Assembly (NCBI RefSeq): GCF_901709675.1
Contig: NC_051102.1
Location: 9,867,412-9,931,411 of the forward strand
DNA length: 64,000 nt
DNA from: Syngnathus acus
Lineage: Eukaryota; Chordata; Actinopteri; Syngnathiformes; Syngnathidae
Reading direction: 5' to 3'
Shown here in pieces: positions 52,509-64,000 of the stretch (positions are counted from its first letter, which is position 1; every line of letters starts with the position of its first letter). The notes beneath the pieces are model-generated. The model made no database searches and was not told where the DNA came from. It worked only from the letters and a program-made list of their open reading frames with translations. Position numbers and translations under genes: made by a program.

Positions 52509-55500
52509 ATGGACATCCGCGGGGCCGTGGACGCCGCTGTCCCCACCAACATCATCGCTGCCAAGGCGGCGGAGGTTCGTGCCAATCTGGTCAACTGGCA
52601 GTCGTACTTGCAGTAAGTGACACACGTCAAAATGGTGAGAAACTGAGTCACAGTCTTGAGGGGGGGGGGACTTCCTATTTATGTCATGTTTGGAATTGGC
52701 GTGATGAATGGCTTCTATGGTGGCTTGAAAACAATTTTTGTGAGTGAGTTGGACATTCTATAGAACATTTCATCTGACTGATTTTTTGACAACTTCCTTT
52801 TTTAGGAGTCAGATGATCTCAGCAGAGGACTGTGAGTTCATCAAGAAGTTTGAGGTGGCCAACTCTGAGGAGAAGCAGGTCATCCTGACCAATGAAGGAC
52901 ATCAGGTATTTGAGTTTGCTCAACATAACACACACGTGCTGTTTGATTTATTCTATGCTACATTTTTTTTTCTTCCATACAGTGTGCAAAGACATTTCTG
53001 AACCTAATGGCTCACATCTCCAAGGAGCAGACTGTCCAGTACATCTTGACGCTCACTGATGACACTCTGCAGGTATTGTGAACGACTAGGGACAAAAGTA
53101 TTTGTACAATCTCCAGCGCATCTGGAAAATATTTATAGTGCCTCACTTTTTCCACATTCTGTTTTGTTACCATCAAAACACACATTGTTATTACGGGGTG
53201 TTTTTTGTAGATTTTTTTTATTGGGGGAAAAAAATAATTCATTTTGGCAATAACTCAATTTTTAACATATCAAATATGGAAAATGTCAAATATGTACTTT
53301 GCAGATGCCCTGTTCATAATAATACAGCCAATATGCTGCGTCATTTTTAATTAAATGCTTTTTATCTAATAATTTCTTTGGCTCCGACCAGTTCATTGTG
53401 AAAATATCTGTATTTTTGTTCTTGTCCATTGATGATATTCCCTAACTTTCAAATTGAAGTAGGCTACTTTGTGTAAATCAGCTGCCAGTCCTGCAATGTA
53501 ATGCCATAATTCAGTGAAATCTCCTCACAGTAATTTAATTTGAACTTGGTGCCTATGTCCAAATACGTCTCAAAGTAACTATACGGCAGCAATCATCTTC
53601 AGATAGTGAATTGAATGGCTGTTAATTAAAATCTTGAATGTGCCGCAGGAGAACCATCAGAGGGTGAGCATCTTCTTTGACTATGCAAAGAAGACAAAGA
53701 ACACAGCCTGGTCCTATTTTCTCCCCATGCTGAATCGCCAGGACCTCTTCACCGTCCACATGGTGAGTTGGTCGTTTATCTTCGATAACAAGAGCCCGTT
53801 AGGTCAGCCGTCATCCTAAACGTCTTTATCCGCCATTTTCAGCAAATTAACCTTTGTCCGCCGCCCAAATCCAACCACCGAGGCTTCCTCATCATCCGGT
53901 CATTAATAATTCCTCACAAAACACAACCTCTTGTCAAAAACAGGCAATTAATGTGATGTTACCCTGGCAACCTTTAGAAATGGCTGAGGACCACCCGGCG
54001 CCATCCCAGCCTGCGCTAAAATAAGACGCTGGCAGCATAGTCATTAGAAGCGCCATCCATCACCAACTTGAATGATTTGGGCAGGATGTGCAGGAGTCCC
54101 ATTTAATATCCGATTTTATTTCAAGTGGCAGATTTCATTTCATTCCTTAAGATCTCCGCGAGCTTTGGCAGACGCTGAATGATTGGTACCCGTCTGTTAA
54201 TGAAAGAAAAGCCCACAGTAGTCAGAACAATAACTTGAATATGTCTAAAGTAATCATGTAAAACAAACAAATTGCTCTGCATTCTTTTTCAATGCCGCCC
54301 ACGTCACCCACCAGGCAGGCGTTTTTTTTATTGCTGTTCATCCTTCATCGCAGACACGACAGGATGCCAACCCCCTTGTGGACAAAAATAATACATGCAC
54401 ATGTTATTGCGTTTGATAATGCAAAATAAATTTGCATCCAATTAATCAATGGACTAATCGGTAAAAATACGATATGCCGTTTGAGTCTTCTCCCATCCCA
54501 TGATCTCGACACGCAGGCGGCGAGGATCATCGCCAAGTTGGCCGCTTGGGGCCGTGACCTGATGGAGGGAAGTGATCTGAACTACTATTTCAACTGGATC
54601 AAAAGCCAGCTCAGCTCACAGGTATGACGACTAGGTTTCATTTGTGATGAATAACGCAAAATGTTGTCTTGGCAAAGACAGAAGACTGGACACCAATGTC
54701 TCGTATTATTTCTCATTCAGATGAAGCAGAATTTGAATTTCTATCCCCTGTTGATGACCTTCTTGATCTTTCTTTGTGCTCCCGGCAGCACTCTGGGCTC
54801 CGAGGCATCGATTGCTTCTTTTGTTGATTTTGTTTATCTCTCATTAGAACCTTCACGGTACAGGTCCAGACACAGGCTCGGGAGCGGGAACCATTTCCCC
54901 CAGTGAAGTGAGTATGAGCGAGCTGCATGGAAAATCAGCCCTCAGCACGCCTTGGGATTTTCACCTCTTTGTTCTCTCCGTGGACGATTCCGGATTGCAG
55001 TGGTGCGCGGCACCCGGGGTGGGGGGTCGACATGTTGTTTGCTGCCGCTGCTTGCATTTCACCTAATGTTAAAAGCGCACGACAATTGGAGAAGCACTTA
55101 GCGAGGCGGCAGCATCCATCAGTGGATTTACTGTCACTCACTGCTCCCTCTTCCCTCTCAGTAATCACTAATTATTCTGTGAAACGTACTCCGGGTGTGT
55201 ATATTAACCTATGTTTTCCAGCCAGGTAACCTCCACTCTTCCATCCTTCTGTTCTCTTCCCCGAGCTGGACTCATTTTGCTTTTTCTCACCCAATTAACT
55301 TCTTCTTCCTCCTCTTCCAATCTCTACAGTGATGTGATTTTCACTCCGGTGTGATGGGAGCAAAAAAAATAGTTGAATGGATTCTCAAGAACATTTCCTT
55401 TTTCTGCTTGTCGAGTACACTGTGTCTGCCAACTTGTATTGACCTTCTAAGCAAAAGATTTTCCTCAAGCTCACGATGCCGAGCGGAGAAAAAAAACCAT

Positions 55501-58500
55501 TTGCGTTGTTCTTTGCAGAGCTCTCAGTATGTCCAGTGCGTGGCCGGATGCCTTCAACTCATGCTGAGGATCAACGAGTACAGGTTTGCCTGGGTGGAGG
55601 CCGACGGGGTGAACTGGTGAGTCGTGCCCGTTTGATTGCTGATGTTTTGACATTCTGATCATTCTGACAAGTGTAAAAAGAAGTTCAAATGAGAATCGGT
55701 CGTTTTTGAGCCCATCTGCGGCCGATTCACTGGACTGAACATGATTTGGAAAGTCACACAAATATTTAGAGTCCAAAAGTAGGAGCGCAAAGTAAGCGTT
55801 GAATCATCTGTAGACCTTTGCTTCTAAAATAGGCCGGCCATCGTTGCCGTGGCTCCGTCCCAGTTCAGTTCGGAGTCCTTTGGCAGTCCCGCTGTTACAT
55901 TTGCATTCGTGGCCGAGTCGGCGTGTCGTATTCCCGCTCGGTCATTAGGCGTAATGGCACAGCAGCATGGAGGCGCACCGCCGCGGACCTCGGCCATTAG
56001 TCCAGCCGCGCGGCGCAGAGAAGCGGCTCATCAGCATTTGTTGTTGTTGCTCACCCCCCCCTCCGCCTCTCTCCCCAGCATAACGGCGGTGCTGAGCAAC
56101 AAGTGCGGCTTCCAGCTCCAGTACCAGATGATCTTCTGCGTCTGGCTCCTGGCCTTTAGCCCGCAGCTGTGCGAGCAGCTGCGGCGCTACAACGTGGTGC
56201 CCGCGCTCTCTGACATCCTCCAGGAATCTGTCAAGGAGAAGGTCACCCGGATCATCCTGGCCGCATTCAGGGTATGCGTGGTACCTCCAAAAGTGCACTT
56301 AAATATTCTGAAGGTCTTGCACAGCACTTTCAACTTGTAATTGGGATTTGTGCTTTATGGCCTCTGGGGAGCCTGACTGAAATGACTCAATGAAGCAACA
56401 GAGAAAGGCGATAAAAGAAACTCAAATCCATAAAAGATACATAAATACAATTTATACCAACACGCTGCTCAAGCAGCTGCCTGCTGACATTGCTCCGTAC
56501 CGACCATGAATATTTCATGGCGAGCCGCTTTGGGAAAGCAAAAATCCCCCCCCAAGTTTTGAAATGACCAAATATGTGAATGTCAAACGGTTGAACGACT
56601 CCCCTGTGCTGCCCTCCAATTGTGGAGCCGCAAAAAGCAGATGTGAGTTCAAAATGCCTAACCAGTTCATTTCCAGATCGAAGAAAGGTTTTATGATTTG
56701 TATGAAAGTCATTATTTTGTTCTTTGAGTTACTGTTACCAAGCAACTATGCAATATTACACATAAGAATGCCTTCTTGGATCAAAATGAAACATTAACGT
56801 ATGTCCTCTAATAATGGCAAAATCCTTTCCCCTTCAGAAAAAAACCCCCAAAACTAATAACCTCAGTTTATAGACCCTGTCACACATGGACATTAAGGGG
56901 GCGAGTTCATTTGAACTGTGTTGCTAATGGAAGTAACAGCACATCACAAACTGCACAAGTTATTTACTGCACTACTTAAAAACCCATCAGGGATTTCTTT
57001 ATGGTCCGATGAAAGGAAAGCAAATTCCACTAGGGATTCAAACCCAGAACTTGTGAGGCAGATGTACTCTCCACAAAGCAAGCAAGTACTGCTTTAAAAT
57101 GGCATCTCTCTGTCTTTCTTCACCTCATTGACAACATTGCCTCATTCCCACAGTAATAATGGGCGGGTGGTACTCACCTTCAACAACAACTCGCTCGGTT
57201 CCAAATCAGTTTCGATTTTTTTTTTTTTTTTTCCTCATTAATTCTTGTCCGCTGCATCACAAGGCTGCTTAAGAATCAGTCTGCTGCAAACTGATTGCTT
57301 GCTACATCAAATCACAGGGGAAATAGAAAGGCTTGCATTTTGAGAAAAAAAAAAGGGGGGGGGGGGCGTCCTTGCTTATTTGAGAGCTTTGTCCCGACGA
57401 CCCTGTCGCACGGCACACAAAAGCCAGGCTGAATAGCGGATGATTACATGAACCGAACTACATTTAACGTGAACACTCAGCGGCTGAGACAGAAGCGCCC
57501 CCACCTCGCCTTAAAACTCCCATTCAGCAATTCATCCACGAGGGAAACGCTGAGGGACGTTTGCATTATGACTGACGCCGGGCGCCTCATTAAAAACGAC
57601 AGCGAGCGGCGAACGGTGACCAAGCAGATGTTCGTCTCGCTGCTTCATTGTGTCTCTCCCTTACATAAATATTTGATTTTCAAAGAGACCGCAGGGGTCT
57701 CTGAATTCTTTCCATCCAAATGTTCAGCTGCGTCGATCGCTGTTTTCTCCCAAATGTGCTCATTAGCGGATGAGACTGTCAGCTCCATCATCTTGGACAC
57801 ACAAAAGCCGTCCTGCTGTCTGGTCACCGGCTCAATTCCAAATGTGTATCATTTTCGGGATTCTGTCAGAGCGCCTTCGGTCAGCCCCCTTACCGAAGCC
57901 AATTTTTATGTGAGGTCATCCAAACATGAATATGAGACAAAAGGTGGATGGTGCACCTGTATTTATTCCCAATGTCATTCCAGAATCTCCTGGAGAAGTC
58001 GTCAGAGAGGGAGACCCGCCAGGAGTACGCGCTGGCTATGATCCAGTGTAAAGTGCTGAAGCAGCTGGAGAACCTCGAGCAGCAGAAGTACGACGACGAG
58101 GACATCACGGAGGACATCAAGTTCCTGCTGGAGAGGCTGGGGGAGAGCGTGCAGGATCTCAGGTGCCTTTTGTCAATTTTAGACTTGCTCGGCTTTAAAT
58201 GATGCGAGACTTGACAGTGACGTTTGGCAGCAGTAACTTGTTTGGAAACGAGAAGGTTAAGACTCGAGTTATGACGAGCACACGATGTGATGATTCCCAC
58301 CTTCTGTATAAGCCATTCAACTCGAAAGGTCACCCGTCTTTTATACACACCGCAGCTCGTTCGACGAATATAGTTCCGAACTCAAATCAGGCCGCCTAGA
58401 ATGGAGCCCGGTGCACAAGTCTGAGAAGTTCTGGCGGGAAAACGCCGTTCGCCTCAACGAGAAGAATTACGAGCTGCTCAAGTAAGACTCGGATGCTTTT

Positions 58501-59471
58501 TTTCTCTCTGGGTCTTTGAAACATAAGTAGCATAATTGCACTCCTCCATACTGTGTCAATGAGTGTTCAAAGGTAGAGTTCTCCCTCTTCAGGATCTTAA
58601 CCAGGCTCCTGGAAGTGTCTGATGATCCTCAAGTCATAGCGGTGGCGGCCCACGATGTCGGCGAGTACGTGCGGCACTACCCACGTGGCAAACGGTGAGA
58701 CGCTGACTTTTGTTTTGCTCCCTGCTCTTTATCCTCATCATTCTCTTCTTCTCGCCTTCCAGGGTGATTGAGCAGCTGGGCGGGAAGCAGCTCGTGATGA
58801 ATCACATGCACCACGAGGACCAGCTTGTGCGCTACAACGCCCTGCTGGCCGTGCAGAAGCTGATGGTCCACAACTGGTACGAGCACACCCGCAGCCCAGT
58901 TGACACGGATTATTTGGGTTTTTAAAAATAACTGCAATGGGAAAAAAAGTTTTTATATTCACTGTATGTCTCTGAAAAGCCGTGCAGCATGGCAAACAGA
59001 CATTTACTAAAATACCTTCACGCTGCAATCATTTCCCCACCTTCTGAGGTACGATCAAATCCCGTAACGTGCCAAGATGGAGGTGGATAAATGCCAGATC
59101 TTCCGGAGCGAAGACATTGGCCCAACCTCCACTTTCTTGAGCGTCGTCAGAGACATTTTGATATTTCTAGCCGAGCGTCGTCGAGCCACTTGTGCAAATG
59201 TTACTCACCGGCGGGAGTGATCTTTCCAATCGTAGCGTAAAGTTCAGTACTTGATGACAGCACATTGCACTTTTCAAGTCTAATACATTCAAATATCAAG
59301 CGTTCAAACCGATGAGTTTCCAAGAGAAAATAATGAAAACACATTTTACACCCGTTCATATTCCGACAAAGTGCTCATTCCGAGCCGGCTTTGTTTCTCA
59401 GGGAGTACCTGGGCAGACAGCTGCAGTCCGGCGACCAGCAGCAAGCTCCGGCGGTGGTGGCTCGAAGCTGA
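52509..59471 (+). CDS. atp6v1h: V-type proton ATPase subunit H
   Basis: Thirteen coding exons join without frame error to 484 aa (human 483): 52509-52612, 52806-52905, 52983-53072, 53649-53762, 54517-54621, 54848-54907, 55519-55616, 56079-56271, 57984-58162, 58356-58481, 58593-58694, 58763-58876 and 59402-59471. Subunit H belongs to the cytosolic V1 sector and controls coupling of ATP hydrolysis to proton pumping in endosomes, lysosomes and the vacuolar system; the family is an alpha-helical (HEAT/ARM-like) fold. Landmarks are [20 protein letters not shown] at the start, [59 protein letters not shown] and [20 protein letters not shown]. The 60-nt exon 54848-54907 corresponds to the segment skipped in one mammalian isoform and is a multiple of three. 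No in-frame ATG precedes 52509. The gene ends with AATAAA at 59661. Confidence 0.96.
53118..53230. repeat. Decayed DNA-transposon fragment in atp6v1h intron
   Basis: The phrase CGCATCTGGAAAATATTTAT, then TTTTTCCACATTCTGTTTTG, resembles a very common Tc1-like or MITE fragment of fish genomes. No ends were identified. Confidence 0.4.
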
Positions 59472-59660
59472 ATTGCTCTCGTGTGTGTGTGTGTGTGTTT
59501 GTGTGTTAACCGTGCGTGTATGCGTGTGTGTGTTCTATTTAATGACTCGCAAGATGAAGCAAGGCATCATTCCTAAATAGCCTCTCGTGTCGTGTCGTGT
59601 CTGTGATTAAATGTATAAAAGGTTACGTAAGTTCTGCCTGTTAAAAAAGAATTGAGCTCG

Positions 59661-59666
59661 AATAAA
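59661..59666 (+). terminator. atp6v1h: atp6v1h polyadenylation signal
   Basis: AATAAA 190 nt after the stop codon, just past a GT-rich microsatellite in the 3' untranslated region. Confidence 0.65.
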
Positions 59667-59671
59667 GACAA

Positions 59672-61476
59672 AGTGCGCCACTTCTGTGTGCCTCGGTCCA
59701 TCCGTTGTCCGCACTTGCGCTGTTGCTACAGCGACGGGAGGTGCCCACTTTTTAAATGAATCAATTTCCCAATCAGCTTAGCTTTAACTGCATTTTGTGT
59801 GTAGAGCGCAGGAGGTGACGAGATGGAGCTTGTCATGTTGTCGTTCCAATACAGTATTTGGAATTCCATTATGTCTTGAAATAAGAGTATAAAAAAAAAA
59901 AAAAAAAGCTGAATTACTCCACAATTGCAAAAAGATTAAGAAGACTAAAAAAGAACCGGCGATTAATTACGCACACAATGACGGAGGCCTTATTCATCTT
60001 TCATTAACTTGAAAATGTCACTTCAAATGCAAAAAAAAGGTTTCTCCAGCCGTAATGAAGAATATCTTTGGGAAAGGTTAGCGTGGGCATTGAATGACAA
60101 GGATGAGGAGATGCAAGACAAGTGTGTGTGGAAAACTAATATCAGAATCAAATTTAGTCATCACATATTTTGAAGGTCACCTCTGAGGAGGTCTTAACGT
60201 CTCGCGCATTTCATTTCAGAGGGGGAAATTATGCTTCTAGAATGAGCTCAATATTCTTTTTTTTTGATGATGCAACATGATGGTCAGCAGACAGTTGTGG
60301 ATGAGTTTTGATTTTCAACCAAATCATCTTACATGTAGATCACTGCATCGTTATCTTTATCACAAACTCATCTTCCCCATTTGAGTCAATAAACACATGG
60401 CTGGCATTTCAACATCATTCAGCGTTCCAAAAAAAAGGAATGCTCATCCTTGATGCGTTGACGTGTGGAAGGTGTGCCCACGCACGCACACGCCCGCCCA
60501 CCCACATGCATGCACACCGAGAGAGTGTCAATATTGTTCCAGAGAATGAAATGATAGATCCCGGCTGCCGCTCTGCTCTTCAAGTGCTATTTACAGTGGT
60601 GAACTCTGGTCTCTCAAACAGATGGTGTAGCCCATTCTTGCAACCATGCGGTCTTATTCTAATGGTACCAACATTTAGTGGTCAGGGCCAGGTGAAAGCA
60701 CCTGGGAGTTTTATTATTGAAATGGAAAATATAAAATGCTACTGCCCAACAATATTAGAAATGGGCTGCACTAGACAACTAGCTAATGCTAGCAGCATAG
60801 TCGGTTGATTTGGATCAATGCTACACACTAACCAAAAGCAAACCGCTTTATTACTTGTGTGTCACTGTTTTTTTTTCTTTTCTTCTTCTTTCCAGTGTTT
60901 TTGCCGTAACAAGGTGGCAAAACTTAACCTCAGTGATAATCATTCTTTTATTATATAACTGTGTGAAGGTTTCACTCTTTCACTCTCCTGTGGGCAAAAA
61001 CTTTGTGCAATATTGTGTATACCACGCGGCCTTGGTTGATTTATTTCTTTTTTCTTTTTTCCACCGTCAATAAGTGTGATATGTCTCCGAGCAACCGGTG
61101 CTAAGTGACAAACTACTTCTCTCACAAAGAGCAGGATCTGTTATTTTATTTTTGTACGGATTCACATATCTTTTTTTAAGACTCCTATAGGAATTGCTTT
61201 TTGTTGAATCGAAACTTACCACGTTAAAACATGGAACTTATTACGTTCAAACGTGAAACTTATCACGTTAAAACATGAAACTTATCGCATTAAAGCGTAA
61301 ATTAGATATTTTTTACATTTTAATGCAATAGAGTCATAACTATATTGTGATATTGAAGTTTTTATTCCTGTTGTGACCGCAACATGCGTTTGTAATATGC
61401 AAACAATTTCTAACAGGAAGAATGTTTTTTTTTTGTTTTTTTTTAAACGGTGAGTTGGTTGTCAAGCCGTTGCCGA
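59672..61476. other. Spacer between atp6v1h and oprk1
   Basis: AT-rich, with A-runs near 59890, a CA/CG-rich stretch near 60480 and the 22-bp minisatellite at 61211. No exon was recognised. Confidence 0.5.
61211..61298. repeat. Minisatellite of four 22-bp units
   Basis: Units at 61211, 61233, 61255 and 61277 each begin GAAACTTA or GGAACTTA and include ACGTTAAAACAT or a variant. Units 1 and 3 are nearly identical, suggesting a 44-bp higher-order duplication. It lies upstream of oprk1. Confidence 0.85.
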
Positions 61477-61658
61477 TGACGTCATTAGAGCACCAGCGCT
61501 TAAGCAAGCGGCACACTGAGCTACGTTCACTCCATCCGCTTCATCTCCTTCTGCAAGCCTCAAAATTATGATTGCGAATTATTACATTAGCCTTGTCAAT
61601 CACTCTTTGTCAGCTTTGTAGTATATTTGCATCAACTTTGTGGGGAGCTGGGACAAAG
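61477..61658 (+). promoter_or_regulatory. oprk1: Candidate oprk1 promoter and non-coding exon 1
   Basis: A perfect CRE, TGACGTCA, lies at 61477-61484. About 170 nt further on, a strong donor (ACAAAG then GTAAGC) ends at 61658 with no coding potential before it. The oprk1 coding exon is preceded by a T-rich stretch and AG at 62363-62364, so a 5' untranslated exon here could splice to 62365. This is inferred from signals only. Confidence 0.4.
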
Positions 61659-62383
61659 GTAAGCTCGTGTTGATCCAGCATGTCAATGGTGTGATGTCTT
61701 TTTGGTATATATATATATATTTGTTTTATTTGTCACCACAATGTATAAAATGGCTTTTTGGCATGCATTCTCATTAGAAGTCTCCCTAGACTGTCTTGAA
61801 AGACTAGAAATCCTACAAATATAATAATCACTTCTGCTCGCATCACTGTCGCAAATGTTTTCAAAAAGCGCAATTCTACCTGCAAAACAATTAAGCGCGC
61901 TCTTCCTTTTCCGCCGCAACGTCTCCACGCACCTTTCATGTCCTAGCACATTTTAAAAACATCTTTAAAACATTTTTTTCCTTATATTTTGCACTAAATG
62001 TTTCTAAAGTCGTTTATTGTGGTGGTTTACAAATCTTGCTATTTCTTTTCTGTAGCTCAAAAAATGAACACAAGCATGTCTTTTCAAATATGTCTCTGTT
62101 TTTAGTATCACTAAAAGTCCATCAAGTCATTCTGGAGACTTTCTATCTCTAAAATAAACCAAATATGTTTGCTGTATTGGTCGTTAATGTAGCATCCATT
62201 TGTTGTGTTGATGCAAAAATTGCTTCCTAATTTATTCGCGTGGATTGCAGGCTGCAGCTTATTTTCTTCTGTTCGATTGCAATTCAATTAAAGCGCACTT
62301 GTGATGGTTGATCGTGTTAAAATGCCATCGTGGATGTTTTTATCATTCTTTTTTTTTAAGGCAGTGATCAAGGACGCATCTCC

Positions 62384-63936
62384 ATGGAGATCGGCGTGGT
62401 GCACATCCAACGAGGAGCTGCACCGGAGGAAATGTGTCCCTGGGAGGGGAAAGGAGAGGCGACGGCTGGGGGGTGCACCTGGCCCACTTCCACCGCCTCC
62501 TCCTCGGCCTTGGACGCCTTCAACGGGACATGGGAAGGCGAGGCCGACGACGGCGAGCCCATGTCACCCATCATCCCCGTCATCGTGGCCGTGTACTCGC
62601 TGGTGTTCGTGGTGGGCCTGGTGGGCAACTGCTTGGTCATGTACGTCATCATCAGGTCAGTCGTTCTAATCGATGGCACAAAGTTTTTCTGCTTTCTTGC
62701 AAAATTTAAATGCTTTCCATCACTTTTGAAGAAAAGTTGACAAAATAAAGGTTGATTGGTAGATTGGGTGTAATTTCATCTTCGCCACGAGATGGCACTC
62801 TTGTAACGTGTAATAGACAAAATGTCCTTTTCAACAGCAAAAATATGAACTGGAATAACATTTGATTTTTTTTTATTTTTATTTAAGTGCTGCAGCATGA
62901 TATATTTATTTTGTACATGCATCAGGTACACCAAGATGAAGACGGCCACCAACATCTACATCCTAAACCTGGCGGTGGCGGACGCGCTGGTGACCAGCAC
63001 AATGCCCTTCCAGAGCACCGACTACCTGCTCAGCTCTTGGCCTTTCGGCGAGGTGGCGTGCAAGGTGTTCATCTCCATCGATTACTACAACATGTTCATC
63101 AGCATCTTCACGCTCACCATGATGAGCGTGGACCGTTACGTGGCCGTGTGCCACCCCGTCAAGGCCCTGGACTTCCGCACGCCTGTCAAGGCCAAAGTCA
63201 TCAACGTGCTCATCTGGGTGCTGTCATCCGCCGCCGGCGTGCCCGCTATGATCCTGGGCAGCACAAAGACCAACAATGGTAGGTCCGCAATATGCTTTTC
63301 AGTATCTCCACCAAATATGGTGAGGCATTCGTTTCCTTGGAGGTTCAGTATCTCTGAAAAGTGAAGCTGCTGTACATCTCCCATTGTTGTTTCTGACCAC
63401 CAGGGACAACCGAATGTGCTCTCCAGTTCCCAGAGCCGTACAGCTACTGGGACACGCTGATGAAGATCTGTGTGTTCATCTTTGCCTTCGTGGTGCCCGT
63501 CATCATCATTAGCGTGTGTTACACGCTGATGATCCTGCGCCTCAAGAGCGTCCGCCTGTTGTCGGGCTCGCGCGAGAAGGACCGCAACCTGCGACGTATC
63601 GCTCGCCTGGTCCTGGTGGTGGTGGCCGTTTTTGTGGTGTGCTGGACCCCCATCCACATCTTCATCCTGGTCAAGGCTCTGTCGCCCCACGTGCCCGAGA
63701 CCACGCCGGTCATGGCCGCCTACTTCTTCTGCGTAGCGCTGGGCTACACCAACAGCAGCCTCAACCCCATCCTCTACGCATTCCTGGACGAGAACTTTAA
63801 GAAATGCTTCCGGGACTTCTGCTGCCGCGGCGCCCGGAGGGACTGCCAGGGGGTGAGCCGGGTAAGGAGCACTCTGAGGGACCACTCGTGTCCCCCGGAC
63901 AACCGCGGCGGCCCCAGGCAGGCCAGGCCCGTATGA
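62384..63936 (+). CDS. oprk1: Kappa-type opioid receptor (class A GPCR)
   Basis: Three coding exons join to 385 aa (human 380): 62384-62655, 62926-63278 and 63404-63936, phases 2 and 1, as in other opioid receptor genes. The N-terminus has one N-glycosylation site (N47). TM1 starts near residue 63 ([17 protein letters not shown]). D110 (position 2.50), D143 (3.32, the amine-binding Asp), DRY at 160-162, a C136-C213 disulphide, CWTPIH in TM6 and NPILY in TM7 are all present. The segment [20 protein letters not shown] and loop [12 protein letters not shown] are opioid hallmarks; the receptor couples to Gi/Go and is activated by dynorphins. Position 6.58 is Lys299, not the Glu of mammalian kappa receptors. 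The ATG at 62384 is the first in frame after the acceptor. The mu and delta receptors are less likely: overall sequence and synteny favour kappa. Confidence 0.93.
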
Positions 63937-64000
63937 CTAGCCATGGACATGTCCTCTGTGCCGGAACTAGAGGACTCCAATGATTTGTGCTTGACGCAGG

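Noticed and set aside
57448-58041. 197-codon plus-strand ORF in atp6v1h intron
   Set aside because: It runs into the exon 57984-58162 in the wrong frame, has no family resemblance and shows no promoter; it is a chance open frame.
61211-61298. Regular repeats resembling a CRISPR array
   Set aside because: Units are directly adjacent without spacers and the genome is vertebrate; it is a minisatellite.

Overview
This window is vertebrate nuclear DNA and almost certainly from a ray-finned (teleost, probably percomorph) fish. Every gene is split by introns with standard GT-AG sites, apart from one AT-AC intron. The proteins read as close homologues of mammalian PDE1C, vimentin, RP1, TCEA1, RGS20, ATP6V1H and the kappa opioid receptor. 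Introns and spacers are short to moderate, rich in microsatellites, and scattered with small non-autonomous DNA-transposon relics. There are no bacterial, viral or CRISPR features.

Layout. 1-25,951 is the 5' part of pde1c (minus strand). Three alternative coding first exons (25.7-25.95 kb, 21.2 kb, 13.5 kb) and the exons they splice to are visible; the shared catalytic exons lie to the left of the window. Its introns hold two hAT elements with perfect 8-bp target duplications (185-515 and 16271-16980), a TIR element (1268-1680), a 72-bp palindromic MITE and many simple repeats. 27,287-31,151 is a complete nine-exon vimentin gene (minus, 457 aa). 33,579-39,732 is rp1 (minus, three coding exons, 1927 aa), with two doublecortin domains and an acidic repeat region. 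41,495-44,527 is tcea1 (plus, ten coding exons, 309 aa), with a U12-type AT-AC intron. 46,797-48,044 is rgs20 (minus, four exons, 225 aa), with a possible further upstream coding exon at 50,898-51,086. 52,509-59,471 is atp6v1h (plus, thirteen coding exons, 484 aa). 62,384-63,936 is oprk1 (plus, three coding exons, 385 aa).

The genes rp1 - tcea1 - rgs20 - atp6v1h - oprk1 keep the order and relative orientation known from human 8q11-q12, although LYPLA1, MRPL15 and SOX17, which lie between TCEA1 and RP1 in human, are absent here. In human, pde1c and vim lie on other chromosomes, so the spacer between vim and rp1 (31.2-33.6 kb) marks a synteny junction. The genes are not an operon. They cover calcium/cAMP signalling (pde1c), the cytoskeleton (vim), photoreceptor axonemes (rp1), transcription elongation (tcea1), G-protein signalling (rgs20, oprk1) and vacuolar acidification (atp6v1h).

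The most useful leads are: the three-promoter architecture of pde1c, with an N-myristoylation-like start on the distal exon; the U12 intron of tcea1; a perfect CLEAR (TFEB-type) palindrome with CRE sites upstream of atp6v1h, possibly shared with a long rgs20 isoform; a mu-type lysine at the kappa selectivity position of the opioid receptor; RP1L1-like acidic repeats and a shortened C-terminus in rp1; and several dispersed repeat families. I found no evidence of a wholly new multi-gene system. All exon boundaries were read by eye from splice signals, reading phase and family similarity.
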